Positions 35,973-43,261 of a stretch of 64,000 nucleotides of DNA are shown here, one piece after another (the first letter of the stretch is position 1; each line of letters starts with the position of its first letter). The position numbers were made by a program, and so were the translations under genes. The notes below the pieces were generated by a model, which searched no databases, was not told the origin of the DNA, and saw only the letters and a program-made list of their open reading frames with translations. Source of the stretch: Ahrensia sp. (GTDB taxonomy: Bacteria; Pseudomonadota; Alphaproteobacteria; Rhizobiales; Rhizobiaceae); the NCBI GenBank assembly GCA_002706335.1, contig PAKZ01000024.1:124001-188000 (forward strand), read 5' to 3'.

Positions 35973-36698
35973 ATGTTAAAACGTTTGCTCCTTTTCGTCG
36001 TAATCTTGGCGGCAGGACCCGCGATCGCGGATCCTGCTCCTGATTTGCGTGGAAAAACTCTGGAAGAAATCAACACGGAGTTTAGCAATGCGGAATTCTC
36101 CCTCGTGGTTCAGCAGGTGGAAGCTGTTGAACCGCTTGGTCGTGTGTTCCTCCAAATTCCTTCACCGGGAGCCGATATGGGCGAACAAGGCGCAGTTTAC
36201 GTTCGTGTTTCACAAGGTCTCATGATCCCCGTCGGAATCACCGGACGAAAGGTGGAAACTGTCACAGACGAGCTAGAAGCGCAGGGATTTACAGTTGAGC
36301 AAACGGTTACGCAGGTGCTTGGCGTACCAAAGGGTACTGTCGCCGCTTCAATCCCGCCAGAAGAAACATACGTCGATGCTACGAAGGAAGTGGTTTACTT
36401 GCAGGTCTCTGGTGATCCGGGTGTGGCTGTTCCAAATCTGGTGGGGTTGCGCATTAGACAAGCCGAGGACACTTTGAGTGCCCTTGGGCTTCGCGGCAAA
36501 TTGCTGACTGATATTGACGTCCGCCCCATTGGCAGTACGTGCTCAGGCTTCACCTACTACACCGTGGAAATCACGTCTTCAGAGCCTCCGGCTGGAGCAT
36601 ATTTGCCAAAGGCGGGAGAGGTGCGGATGGAGGGGACGCGTATAGTCTCGTCGACTCTCCCAGCCGAACCTTGTACGGCTGATGGTACGCCTTTGTAG
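35973..36698 (+). CDS. exported PASTA-repeat protein
   Basis: 241 aa. Signal peptide (MLKRLLLFVVILAAGPAIA), then three PASTA-like repeats of ~65-70 residues: 'APDLRGKTLEEINTEF', 'PVGITGRKVETVTDELEAQGF' and 'VPNLVGLRIRQAEDTLSALGL' as the repeat starts. PASTA domains bind muropeptides or act as spacers and are usual in Gram-positive kinases and PBPs; a free-standing exported Gram-negative protein is uncommon. ATG 35973 has GGAG 8 bp upstream. Immediately follows the 907-aa gene, so the two probably work together in the periplasm or outside the cell. Confidence 0.8.
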   Translation: MLKRLLLFVVILAAGPAIADPAPDLRGKTLEEINTEFSNAEFSLVVQQVEAVEPLGRVFLQIPSPGADMGEQGAVYVRVSQGLMIPVGITGRKVETVTDELEAQGFTVEQTVTQVLGVPKGTVAASIPPEETYVDATKEVVYLQVSGDPGVAVPNLVGLRIRQAEDTLSALGLRGKLLTDIDVRPIGSTCSGFTYYTVEITSSEPPAGAYLPKAGEVRMEGTRIVSSTLPAEPCTADGTPL

Positions 36699-36790
36699 GG
36701 AGACAAGATTTTGGTCCGCGGCTAACCGAAAAGAGAACCAAGTGGTTATCTGGCCGGGCGTTTTCCGAAATTCCTCGGCGAGAGCTCGGA

Positions 36791-37210
36791 TTAGGAGTAG
36801 TTCTCGGACTGTTGAGTTCGGCGGGAATAATACACCTGCCAGGCCATGCGGATATCCGCGAAAGTCCATTCTTTGCGGCGGCCGTGAACGGGGCTTTTCC
36901 TTGTCGTGCAGTCCATCAGCCCTGAATCCCGCTGGAATTTCATGAACCACGCGACCGATTTTGGTTTGCCGCGCGGGGTCAGTTGTATTTCCCGGATTAT
37001 GCCACTGTGCGCCCATTCCTCAGTCGGGTTTGTTGAGGACGACGGATCGGCGAGATACTGTCTCAGGCGGTCGAGTGTTTCCTGTTCCGGTGTACGGGCA
37101 AGGTCTGAACGGAGCCGATTGACCGCCAGTTCCGCTGCCCGTTCACATGCGGTGTCGATCATCTTGCGAAGCTGTGATTGCGTCAGCACCACAGCAGGGA
37201 TGCTGTCCAT
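36791..37210 (-). CDS. possible recombination directionality factor (139 aa)
   Basis: Begins at ATG 37210 (AGGAAC site) and lies directly downstream of integrase 2 on the same strand. N-terminal coiled-coil-like part ('LRKMIDTACERAAELAVNRLRSDL' in part) followed by a ~50-residue module 'IREIQLTPRGKPKSVAWF...WTFADIRMAWQVYY' that reads like a small winged-helix/excisionase DNA-binding domain. No family is recognised; the excisionase role is inferred from position. Confidence 0.5.
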   Translation of the reverse strand: MDSIPAVVLTQSQLRKMIDTACERAAELAVNRLRSDLARTPEQETLDRLRQYLADPSSSTNPTEEWAHSGIIREIQLTPRGKPKSVAWFMKFQRDSGLMDCTTRKSPVHGRRKEWTFADIRMAWQVYYSRRTQQSENYS

Positions 37211-37302
37211 GTTCCTATCTTTCATTGGTGGATGGATGCAGGCGAAGCCGGGGAGGGCGTCCGGCTATTATTGACGCACAGGCCCGTTAAGCCGGTCAAC
37301 GA

Positions 37303-38676
37303 TTACACGCCTAAAATGTCGCCCAGCTTCTCGGTGACGGGCCGGAGCGGATCCACCAGGCCGAGATCGTAGATCATGGTGGTTTCCAGGTTCCCCTTGT
37401 GATCGACGTAGTGCGACACGGCTTCACGGGAGACGCCGTATCCCGTCAGCATAAGCGAGATCGCGATCCGTTTCAGGTCGTAAAGCTGGAAATGCGCTGG
37501 CACGCCGGGCAGGCTCTTGAACCTTGCCAGCCCTTTCCGAAAATTGTCCCGTGGTTTCGATAGGTCCGCATGGGATGGGAAGACGAGGGCGCTGGCAGGC
37601 CAGCGTGCCCTTTGGGATCGGATCATTGAAGCGACCCGAGGGTGGATAGGCACCGAGCGATAGGCGTATTCGTATGTCGCACGAGACAGCTTGATGCCTT
37701 TGGTATTGTGCTTGTGCCAGATCAGTTGTTCAAGATCGAAATGCGCGAACTCGGCTTTCTGCAGTTCGTTGGGTCGCGCCATTGTCAGCAGCAGAATTCC
37801 CATGAAGTTGCAGAGCTCGGTCATCTGGTCATTGGCAACAGCCACGTGAGCCTTGCGCAGGCCTGCGTCGCGCCGGGCTGTGCCGTCCGGCCCGGTGATT
37901 TCCGGCAGGCATTCCAGCACCGGATTAAATATGTGATGCGCAATCCGTTCGATCTGCTCGGTCGAATAGTTTCGCCGTTGGCGGACAACCTTGCGTTCCC
38001 GGATAGGATCGCAGGGGTTGCGCATATCCACCACCTGCATGCGGATCGCCCAGTTGTAGAGGGCGGCGGTGAGCTTCAGAGCGCTGTTATGGCTGTGCGG
38101 CGACTGGAACTGGCTTGTGAAGCGCTCGATATCGAGCGGCTTGATCGAGGCAAAATCCCGATCGGCAAACATGGTCCCGAAATCCACATAGGATTTGCTT
38201 ACATTCCGGCCTCTGCGGGTTTGCAGTCGGGGAGGGCGCTTGTGCCAGGCGGCGACATGAAGCGCGAACTGGTACTGGTGAGATTCCGAGAGCCCGGACA
38301 TCCGCTTTTCCCAGTATAGGTCTATGATATCCCGAACCGTCAGCAGGTCAGCTCTGTCCAGACCCGCGCCGTCGATGTCCGGGTTTTCACCTGCCGCCAA
38401 CTGTTGCAGCCGTTGATTGACCGCAAGCCGCGCTGAGGCGATGTCCATAATGTTGATCGAGCCAAGCACCTTCCGTTTCCTCCTGCCGCGAAAGGTGTAG
38501 GCATGGACAAAGGACTTGATCCCGTTCGCGGTAACGCGCAGGCCTAAACCCGGCACGGCTCCGTTGCGGATTCGTCCATCTGGTCCCTTCGGATGATCCC
38601 AGAAAATTTCCTGGTCTTTTTCCGGTGGGCATTTTGCAGTATAAACAAAAGTATCAGTAATAAAAATATTTGGCAT
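37303..38676 (-). CDS. second tyrosine integrase (DUF4102 arm-binding type)
   Basis: 457 aa: an N-terminal DUF4102 arm-binding domain (1-105; 'GAVPGLGLRVTANGIKSFVHAYTFRGRRKRKVLGS' in part), a core-binding domain (120-215) and a catalytic domain with box I Arg in 'LTMARPNELQKAEF'. Box II is unusual, 'YDLKRIAISLM' (Asp-x-x-Arg instead of His-x-x-Arg), and the nucleophile Tyr is in 'TTMIYDLG'. Different subfamily from integrase 1. Its 5' end faces the tRNA-Val fragment and the CATGTAAC arm repeats. Confidence 0.88.
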   Translation of the reverse strand: MPNIFITDTFVYTAKCPPEKDQEIFWDHPKGPDGRIRNGAVPGLGLRVTANGIKSFVHAYTFRGRRKRKVLGSINIMDIASARLAVNQRLQQLAAGENPDIDGAGLDRADLLTVRDIIDLYWEKRMSGLSESHQYQFALHVAAWHKRPPRLQTRRGRNVSKSYVDFGTMFADRDFASIKPLDIERFTSQFQSPHSHNSALKLTAALYNWAIRMQVVDMRNPCDPIRERKVVRQRRNYSTEQIERIAHHIFNPVLECLPEITGPDGTARRDAGLRKAHVAVANDQMTELCNFMGILLLTMARPNELQKAEFAHFDLEQLIWHKHNTKGIKLSRATYEYAYRSVPIHPRVASMIRSQRARWPASALVFPSHADLSKPRDNFRKGLARFKSLPGVPAHFQLYDLKRIAISLMLTGYGVSREAVSHYVDHKGNLETTMIYDLGLVDPLRPVTEKLGDILGV

Positions 38677-38678
38677 CT

Positions 38679-38925
38679 CATGTAACGCTCATGTAACGAT
38701 TTATCCACAAATGTTACATGAAAAATACAATATTAGAAAACAAAAATAGAAAAAATGATAAGCTAAAACATATATTTACAGAGAATTTACTTGATCGAAA
38801 AATCCGCCTGGAGCCGTTGACATGGAAGGGGTCACAAGTTCGAACCTTGTACCGCCCACCATATAATTCAACGGTTTAGAGAGGATGATATCTCCTAGAG
38901 CTAACTCATGTAACTTTCATGTAAC
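38679..38925. other. attP-like region of integrase 2
   Basis: CATGTAAC occurs at 38679-38686 and 38690-38697 (11-bp spacing) with an inverted copy at 38713-38720 on one side of the core, and at 38907-38914 and 38918-38925 (11-bp spacing again) on the other side. Between them lies a 45-bp tRNA-Val 3' fragment (38818-38862). Paired arm sites on both sides of a tRNA-derived core are the layout of an unrecombined attP. Confidence 0.7.
38818..38862 (+). repeat. tRNA-Val(GAC) 3'-end fragment (attachment core)
   Basis: TGACATGGAAG (anticodon GAC plus 3' anticodon stem), GGTC variable loop, ACAAG-TTCGAAC-CTTGT T-arm, ACCGCCC acceptor 3' strand, A discriminator and CCA. The upstream sequence cannot complete the anticodon stem or acceptor stem, so it is not a functional tRNA but the 3' half kept by an integrative element. 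Confidence 0.8.
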
Positions 38926-39142
38926 AACCCAATTCCGCAGATATAACCGCCATATCTGAAGCTAGCTTGTGCCGCGCGCCGACTTTCAGACCGCCATGCA
39001 TATTTGGTGCTTGGTGGTGGTCGCTGATGGGGAAAGAAGTAGCTAACTGTGAGTTGTAAGATTGCAGTTACCTCCCCGAAGGGGAGCGCCGATCGGCACC
39101 AATTTCAAAATTGCCGCGAGCGAAAACTGTTCAGTTTCGAGG

Positions 39143-40894
39143 TTATTTCTGAGGTTTGGTCTTCACCTGGGTTCGCTTCTTGCCCAGATATTTCGAGGCC
39201 TGATTGCGTTCCCAGCTTTCTTCCATGGTCGGAAAGGGGTTTAGCGCAGCGAGGCGAACTACGCGCTCCAGCGTCCTTATCAGAGGTCGGTTAGTGGGCG
39301 CCTTGTGGCTGGCGGTGTCAAAAATCATATCAACCAGTTGCAAGGCGAGGTCGATCTTGTTGAGACCGGCATTCGTTCGTGTGTTGTAAAGAGTTGAAAG
39401 CTCCGCACCTGGGTTTTTCGCTTTCTTGCACGCCGCCACTTCGTCAGTCTTGAAAACAACGCCATGCGCTAGCGTTGTCATGGCTTTTGCGATTTCGGTC
39501 GCTGAAAAATTGTCGAACTCAAACGACGTGCGCCAGATCTTGATGTATTCGGGGCGCGTCGCATGGCGGCTGGCGTGAAGCGTTGATGCTAAGCCCTTGG
39601 CTGCTTCCTTCAATTTCCGTGCGTTGTTCTCGTCGTCGAGGATCAGAAACGTAAACGTTTGATGGTGATGCAGGTAATCGACCAAACGCAATATGGCGCG
39701 AAAGCGATCTTCTTTTCGGCCGCCGGTGGCTGTGTCAACGCCGCATAAATCCACGATCTCAATCTGATGTGTACCTGGGGGTGCGCCGAAATAATGTTCG
39801 AAGATTGCTCTAATCGCGGCTTCTTCGCTGGCTCCTTCTACAAAAAGCGTGAGCTTAGGGGCGGGATTCAAATCGAACCGATTGACCACAAACTCCATAT
39901 GCCTGCGGGCGTCAGCGCGAACTGCAAGTTCCGGCACATGAGTTATCACTGTCGAGCTCACTTCGTTGGGATGCGAAAGCTCTTTGCCATATAGGTCTTG
40001 GTACAATAGGCGCAGCATGAATGCGCCGCTTCGAATGGTCTCTGCGGCAAGTGCCTTGTGCTTCAGCCGATCTCGCTCGCGAGGCGAAATAAATTGCAAC
40101 AGCTGGTACCAGCGCTCCAGTGGATCGAGTTGACACTGTTGAAAGGCGAGGGTTTCAAATGCGTGCTTCAGCTTCTCAGGGGTGAGTTTAAATACCCGCT
40201 TCGTGCGGCTCGGGTCCCACGCTTGCGCATAATCTCCCCAATTCCAGGCAACCCCATTGATGGTCATCCATTGGTCGGAAGAAAATCCGCCATCGGAAAC
40301 GATTCTCGTGCGCTGGTTGCTTCGTGTATGCGGGAAATAGCGATCCGAGATAAATTGACACAGCAGGTCGATGGCGGGCCGGAACTCCTTTCCAGTCCCT
40401 CCTTGTTGAATAAGAAGACCCCCGAATTTTTCGAATTCTGCGCCGCGGGCGAGCCACGCCTCCTTGTTCAATCCGTCATCATCGAGAAAGCTGTCAAGGC
40501 TGACTGACGCTGTAAATTGGTCAACCGTGAAGATTAGGGAGGCGATTTGAAATCGTGAGTAATAGGCTTCGCTATCTTGGCTGTTCTTCTTCGGTATGGC
40601 GTGAGGCTGGCCTTGCGTGGTGTCCGTCGCGTATCCTTGCGTAAACCATCGATTGGTTGTGAGTGGCAGCTCCAATGGCTTTCTTGCGTTTGAACTGTAC
40701 ACTCGAAACAGAGGGGAAAAGATACCCAGCCGTTCAAATCGTAAAAGTCGAGCTGCGTCGATGGAAATGCCTCGTGCTTTGGCGAATTTGATAAACTCCG
40801 CCGAGCGAAGCGGGCGGCAGAGGTGAACGCCGCCATGTCTTAAGAGGAGGCGCGCAGCATTAGGAGGTATCGCCAGAAGCTCGGATTTTTCCAT
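39143..40894 (-). CDS. stand-alone TOPRIM-domain protein (583 aa, putative defence)
   Basis: N-terminal ~340 residues have no recognisable motif. Then a TOPRIM domain: 'LTLFVEGASEEAAIRAIF' (acidic E in VEGxSEE, ~353) and 'FTFLILDDENNARKL' (DDE, ~419-421), followed by a helical C-terminus with a basic tail (KYLGKKRTQVKTKPQK). TOPRIM proteins of the OLD-like/DNA-nuclease type are common phage-defence nucleases; unlike OLD there is no ABC ATPase domain in this protein. AT-rich compared with surroundings and located just inside attR. Confidence 0.75.
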   Translation of the reverse strand: MEKSELLAIPPNAARLLLRHGGVHLCRPLRSAEFIKFAKARGISIDAARLLRFERLGIFSPLFRVYSSNARKPLELPLTTNRWFTQGYATDTTQGQPHAIPKKNSQDSEAYYSRFQIASLIFTVDQFTASVSLDSFLDDDGLNKEAWLARGAEFEKFGGLLIQQGGTGKEFRPAIDLLCQFISDRYFPHTRSNQRTRIVSDGGFSSDQWMTINGVAWNWGDYAQAWDPSRTKRVFKLTPEKLKHAFETLAFQQCQLDPLERWYQLLQFISPRERDRLKHKALAAETIRSGAFMLRLLYQDLYGKELSHPNEVSSTVITHVPELAVRADARRHMEFVVNRFDLNPAPKLTLFVEGASEEAAIRAIFEHYFGAPPGTHQIEIVDLCGVDTATGGRKEDRFRAILRLVDYLHHHQTFTFLILDDENNARKLKEAAKGLASTLHASRHATRPEYIKIWRTSFEFDNFSATEIAKAMTTLAHGVVFKTDEVAACKKAKNPGAELSTLYNTRTNAGLNKIDLALQLVDMIFDTASHKAPTNRPLIRTLERVVRLAALNPFPTMEESWERNQASKYLGKKRTQVKTKPQK

Positions 40895-40979
40895 TCTCTA
40901 GAACATAGCACACTCTCAAACTTGCCTTCAGCATTTGGTACCAATCTCGGCGTGGCTATTCGTCCGCGATGCCTGTTTT

Positions 40980-41001
40980 CCACACACAGAATTGCACACA
41001 C
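40980..41001. repeat. CACACAC motifs near attR, candidate arm sites
   Basis: Two CACACAC words (40981-40987 and ~40995-41001) about 60 bp inside attR, in AT-rich DNA. They resemble the TCACACAC pair beside attL. Confidence 0.35.
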
Positions 41002-41058
41002 CAGTTTATCAAAATAAAAAAAATTAATAAAAACAAAATACTAAGTATCGACCTGTCC

Positions 41059-41106
41059 GATTTGTAATCAGAGGGTCGGGAGTTCGAGTCTCTCCGGGGG
41101 CACCAT
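41059..41106 (+). repeat. attR: 48-bp copy of the tRNA-Thr 3' end
   Basis: Identical to 16623-16670 and in the same orientation; the sequence before it (CTGTCC...) does not continue as tRNA. Right boundary of the island. Confidence 0.95.
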
Positions 41107-41186
41107 CCCAACATAATGATTTTCCTGCTGCCAGGCCTGCGAGGGAATGCGCGGTCCGCGGCTTCCGCATTCGTGCGTGTTTGGCG

Positions 41187-41345
41187 TCAGCCTAAATGCG
41201 CGGCGCTTTCGTTCTCGAGGATCTCCTTGAGACGGGCAAAGAACCGGCCGGAAAGCTTGCGCGTTGTACTGTCGAATAGGCGGCTGCCGAACCAGGCGAT
41301 CTTTCCACCGATTTTGGCCCTGGCTTCATAATTGGAGAATGCGGG
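41187..41345 (-). pseudogene. coxG: coxG-like remnant (C-terminal ~53 codons)
   Basis: The minus-strand frame ends 'SNYEARAKIGGKIAWFGSRLFDSTTRKL...FFARLKEILE', matching the end of CoxG/SRPBCC-type CO-dehydrogenase subunit G proteins. The N-terminal two thirds are missing: upstream sequence does not continue the domain. Lies 80 bp inside the chromosome from attR and next to the CoxM/L/S genes, where coxG is usually found. Likely deleted by a rearrangement. Confidence 0.65.
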
Positions 41346-41425
41346 GATCGCAGAGTAAATCAAGCATCGCAGCGATGGAGGCCTCAATACGGATTCCGTC
41401 TTTCATTGCGATGGAAGTTGCCCCA

Positions 41426-42292
41426 TCAGCCCGTTGTTGCGCTGCCGTGTATCATTCTGATCAGCGCGCTTGTGAGCATGCCGTCAGGCGCTGCCAGTTC
41501 CTCCATGATCGTGTAGTGGTTGCGGCCGGCGAGCGTCATCATGGTCACAGGGAGATGCTCGGCGCATGCGCGTTCCGTGAATTCGCGAGACTGGCGCTGC
41601 AATTCGGGTAGCTCGTCGCCGCCGACGAACAGTGCAACCGGAATCGGGCGCACCGGCAAGTTTCTCGACGGTGCGAGCGTCTCGATTTCCGATTGCTGCA
41701 GTCTGAGTTCGTCGTTGATGTATGTTTCGGCGATTGGTTCGAGATCGAAAATTCCGCTGATCGAGATGACGCCGCGCACCATCGGCAGGTTCGCGGACAG
41801 CGTCGCCAGATGGCCCCCGGCCGACCAGCCGCCGACGTAAATGCGATCCGGGTCGAAGCCGAGCTCGGAGGACATGGCGGCGATGAAGGCGAGGGCCTGG
41901 AATACTTCCTCCACGATCTCCGTAAGGGTCGCTTGCGGTGCCAACGTGTAGCCTATGGTGGCCACATCGATGCCGTGGGCGCCAGGGCCGGTGGAGACGA
42001 AACCGAAGATCTCTTTGCTGTTGCGATGCCAGTAGCCGCCGTGGATGAAGACGAAAAGCGGTGCGCCGTCACCGCCGGACGGGAAGAAATCGAACAGGTT
42101 GTTTGGCTTGTCGCCATAGCGGATATCGGGCCGCGCGCTCGGAGCCTCGCGGCAGGCCGCGCTGCGGCATTCCCAATCCTTCAACCGCTCGGCGCTGTCC
42201 ACAACAGCCTCGGAGTTGTTGTAGGCCGCATCCTTTTGCGCCTGCTCCAGACTGAAGAAGCCGGGAATTTTGTCGCGCTCCTGTTGTCGCAC
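41426..42292 (-). CDS. alpha/beta hydrolase, kynurenine formamidase-like
   Basis: 288 aa from GTG 42292 (GGAGG upstream). Oxyanion motif 'FIHGGYWHRNSK' (HGGYW is typical of KynB-like arylformamidases and related esterases), nucleophile elbow 'GGWSAGGHL' and a late His in 'GRNHYTIMEEL'. Substrate unknown; the cox-like neighbours suggest hydrolysis of an amide or ester in the same pathway. Opposite to no gene; ~150 bp separate it from coxM. Confidence 0.85.
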   Translation of the reverse strand: MRQQERDKIPGFFSLEQAQKDAAYNNSEAVVDSAERLKDWECRSAACREAPSARPDIRYGDKPNNLFDFFPSGGDGAPLFVFIHGGYWHRNSKEIFGFVSTGPGAHGIDVATIGYTLAPQATLTEIVEEVFQALAFIAAMSSELGFDPDRIYVGGWSAGGHLATLSANLPMVRGVISISGIFDLEPIAETYINDELRLQQSEIETLAPSRNLPVRPIPVALFVGGDELPELQRQSREFTERACAEHLPVTMMTLAGRNHYTIMEELAAPDGMLTSALIRMIHGSATTG

Positions 42293-42446
42293 CTGAATAG
42301 TCCTCCGTGCGGTAGCCGGCATCGGACCGGCAAACTATGCGCGCCGGATTCCTTGCGCCAGCCGCGAATCCGGCGGGCGCGAAGCCGTTTTTCTTGTTTA
42401 TCTTTCGCGGGATCAGTCAGCCCCGCCGCCTGAACTATTCGGTGAC

Positions 42447-43250
42447 CTATCCGGATTGCTGGGCAAGAGCGACGGCGCGCCGCGCCATAACCATCACGAG
42501 ATTGGCGCGGTATTCATTGTCGGCGTGGATATCGGACATGAGTTCCGAGGCGTCGATCGAGATACGCTCGAGCGCGGTCGCGTCGAAGCTTTCCGCGAGT
42601 GCCGCTTCAATGTCCGAGGCGCGGAAAACGGACGGTCCGGCCCCGGTGACAGCCACGCGAACAGCGCTGGTTGTCTTCGCGACAAAGACCCCGGCCAGCG
42701 CGTAACGAGACGCCGGGTTGGCGAACTTCATGTAGGCGGCGACTTCGGGGAGCGGGAAACGTATGGCGGTGACGAGTTCGCCGGGCTCAAGCGCGGTCTC
42801 AAACATGGCGACGAAGAAATCGTCGGCGGCGATGGTGCGTTTGCTGGTCACGATCTCCGCGTTCAGCGCCAGGACGGCTGCGGGGTAGTCGGCGGCCGGA
42901 TCGTTGTTGGAGATGGAGCCGCCGATTGTTCCGCGATGGCGAACCTGTTGGTCGCCGATGCGCGAGGCGAGATTCGCCAGAGCCGGGAGCTTTTCCTTGA
43001 CCAGCGGCGACGCGGCGACATCGGCATGGCGTGTCATTGCGCCGATGACGAGGATGTCGCCTTCCATCGCTACGTCGGCGAGACCCGGAAGGCCGGAGAG
43101 ATCGACTAGGTCCTCCGGCGCGGCGAGGCGCTGCTTCATGGTGGGAAGCAGGGTCATGCCTCCGGCGATCGGCAATGCTTCGTCATTGCCGGAAAGCAAG
43201 GCCAGCGCGGCATCGAGCGTGTCTGGTTTGTGGTAGTTGAACGACCTCAT
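42447..43250 (-). CDS. molybdenum hydroxylase FAD-binding medium subunit (CoxM-like)
   Basis: 267 aa of the FAD-binding family (CoxM/XdhB-like). 'LPIAGGMTLLPTMKQR' is the AGGxxLxPxM FAD motif and 'RHRGTIGGSISNNDPAADYP' the TIGGxxxxxDPAxD motif. Passes electrons between the iron-sulfur subunit and acceptor. 11 bp downstream of the large subunit gene. Confidence 0.93.
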   Translation of the reverse strand: MRSFNYHKPDTLDAALALLSGNDEALPIAGGMTLLPTMKQRLAAPEDLVDLSGLPGLADVAMEGDILVIGAMTRHADVAASPLVKEKLPALANLASRIGDQQVRHRGTIGGSISNNDPAADYPAAVLALNAEIVTSKRTIAADDFFVAMFETALEPGELVTAIRFPLPEVAAYMKFANPASRYALAGVFVAKTTSAVRVAVTGAGPSVFRASDIEAALAESFDATALERISIDASELMSDIHADNEYRANLVMVMARRAVALAQQSG

Positions 43251-43261
43251 TGATCCTGTCC

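Larger units (their letters stand above)
16623..41106. mobile_element. genomic island integrated at tRNA-Thr (about 24.5 kb)
   Basis: Defined by the identical 48-bp repeats at both ends, a tyrosine integrase immediately inside the left end, tRNA 3'-end targeting, and cargo (restriction-modification, antirestriction, secretion, orphan genes) unlike the housekeeping genes outside. GC content falls in several parts (24.7-25.5 kb, 27.7-32.7 kb, 38.7-41.1 kb). No relaxase, coupling protein or type IV secretion genes are visible, so it is an integrative island or a mobilisable/decayed element rather than a self-transmissible ICE. It contains a second integrase with its own attP-like region near the right end. 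Confidence 0.93.

Noticed and set aside
16594-41106. Self-transmissible conjugative element (ICE)
   Set aside because: No relaxase, coupling protein or type IV secretion genes are visible anywhere between the att repeats.
41059-41106. Second tRNA-Thr gene
   Set aside because: Only the 3' half is present and the sequence before it cannot complete the D-arm or the acceptor stem.
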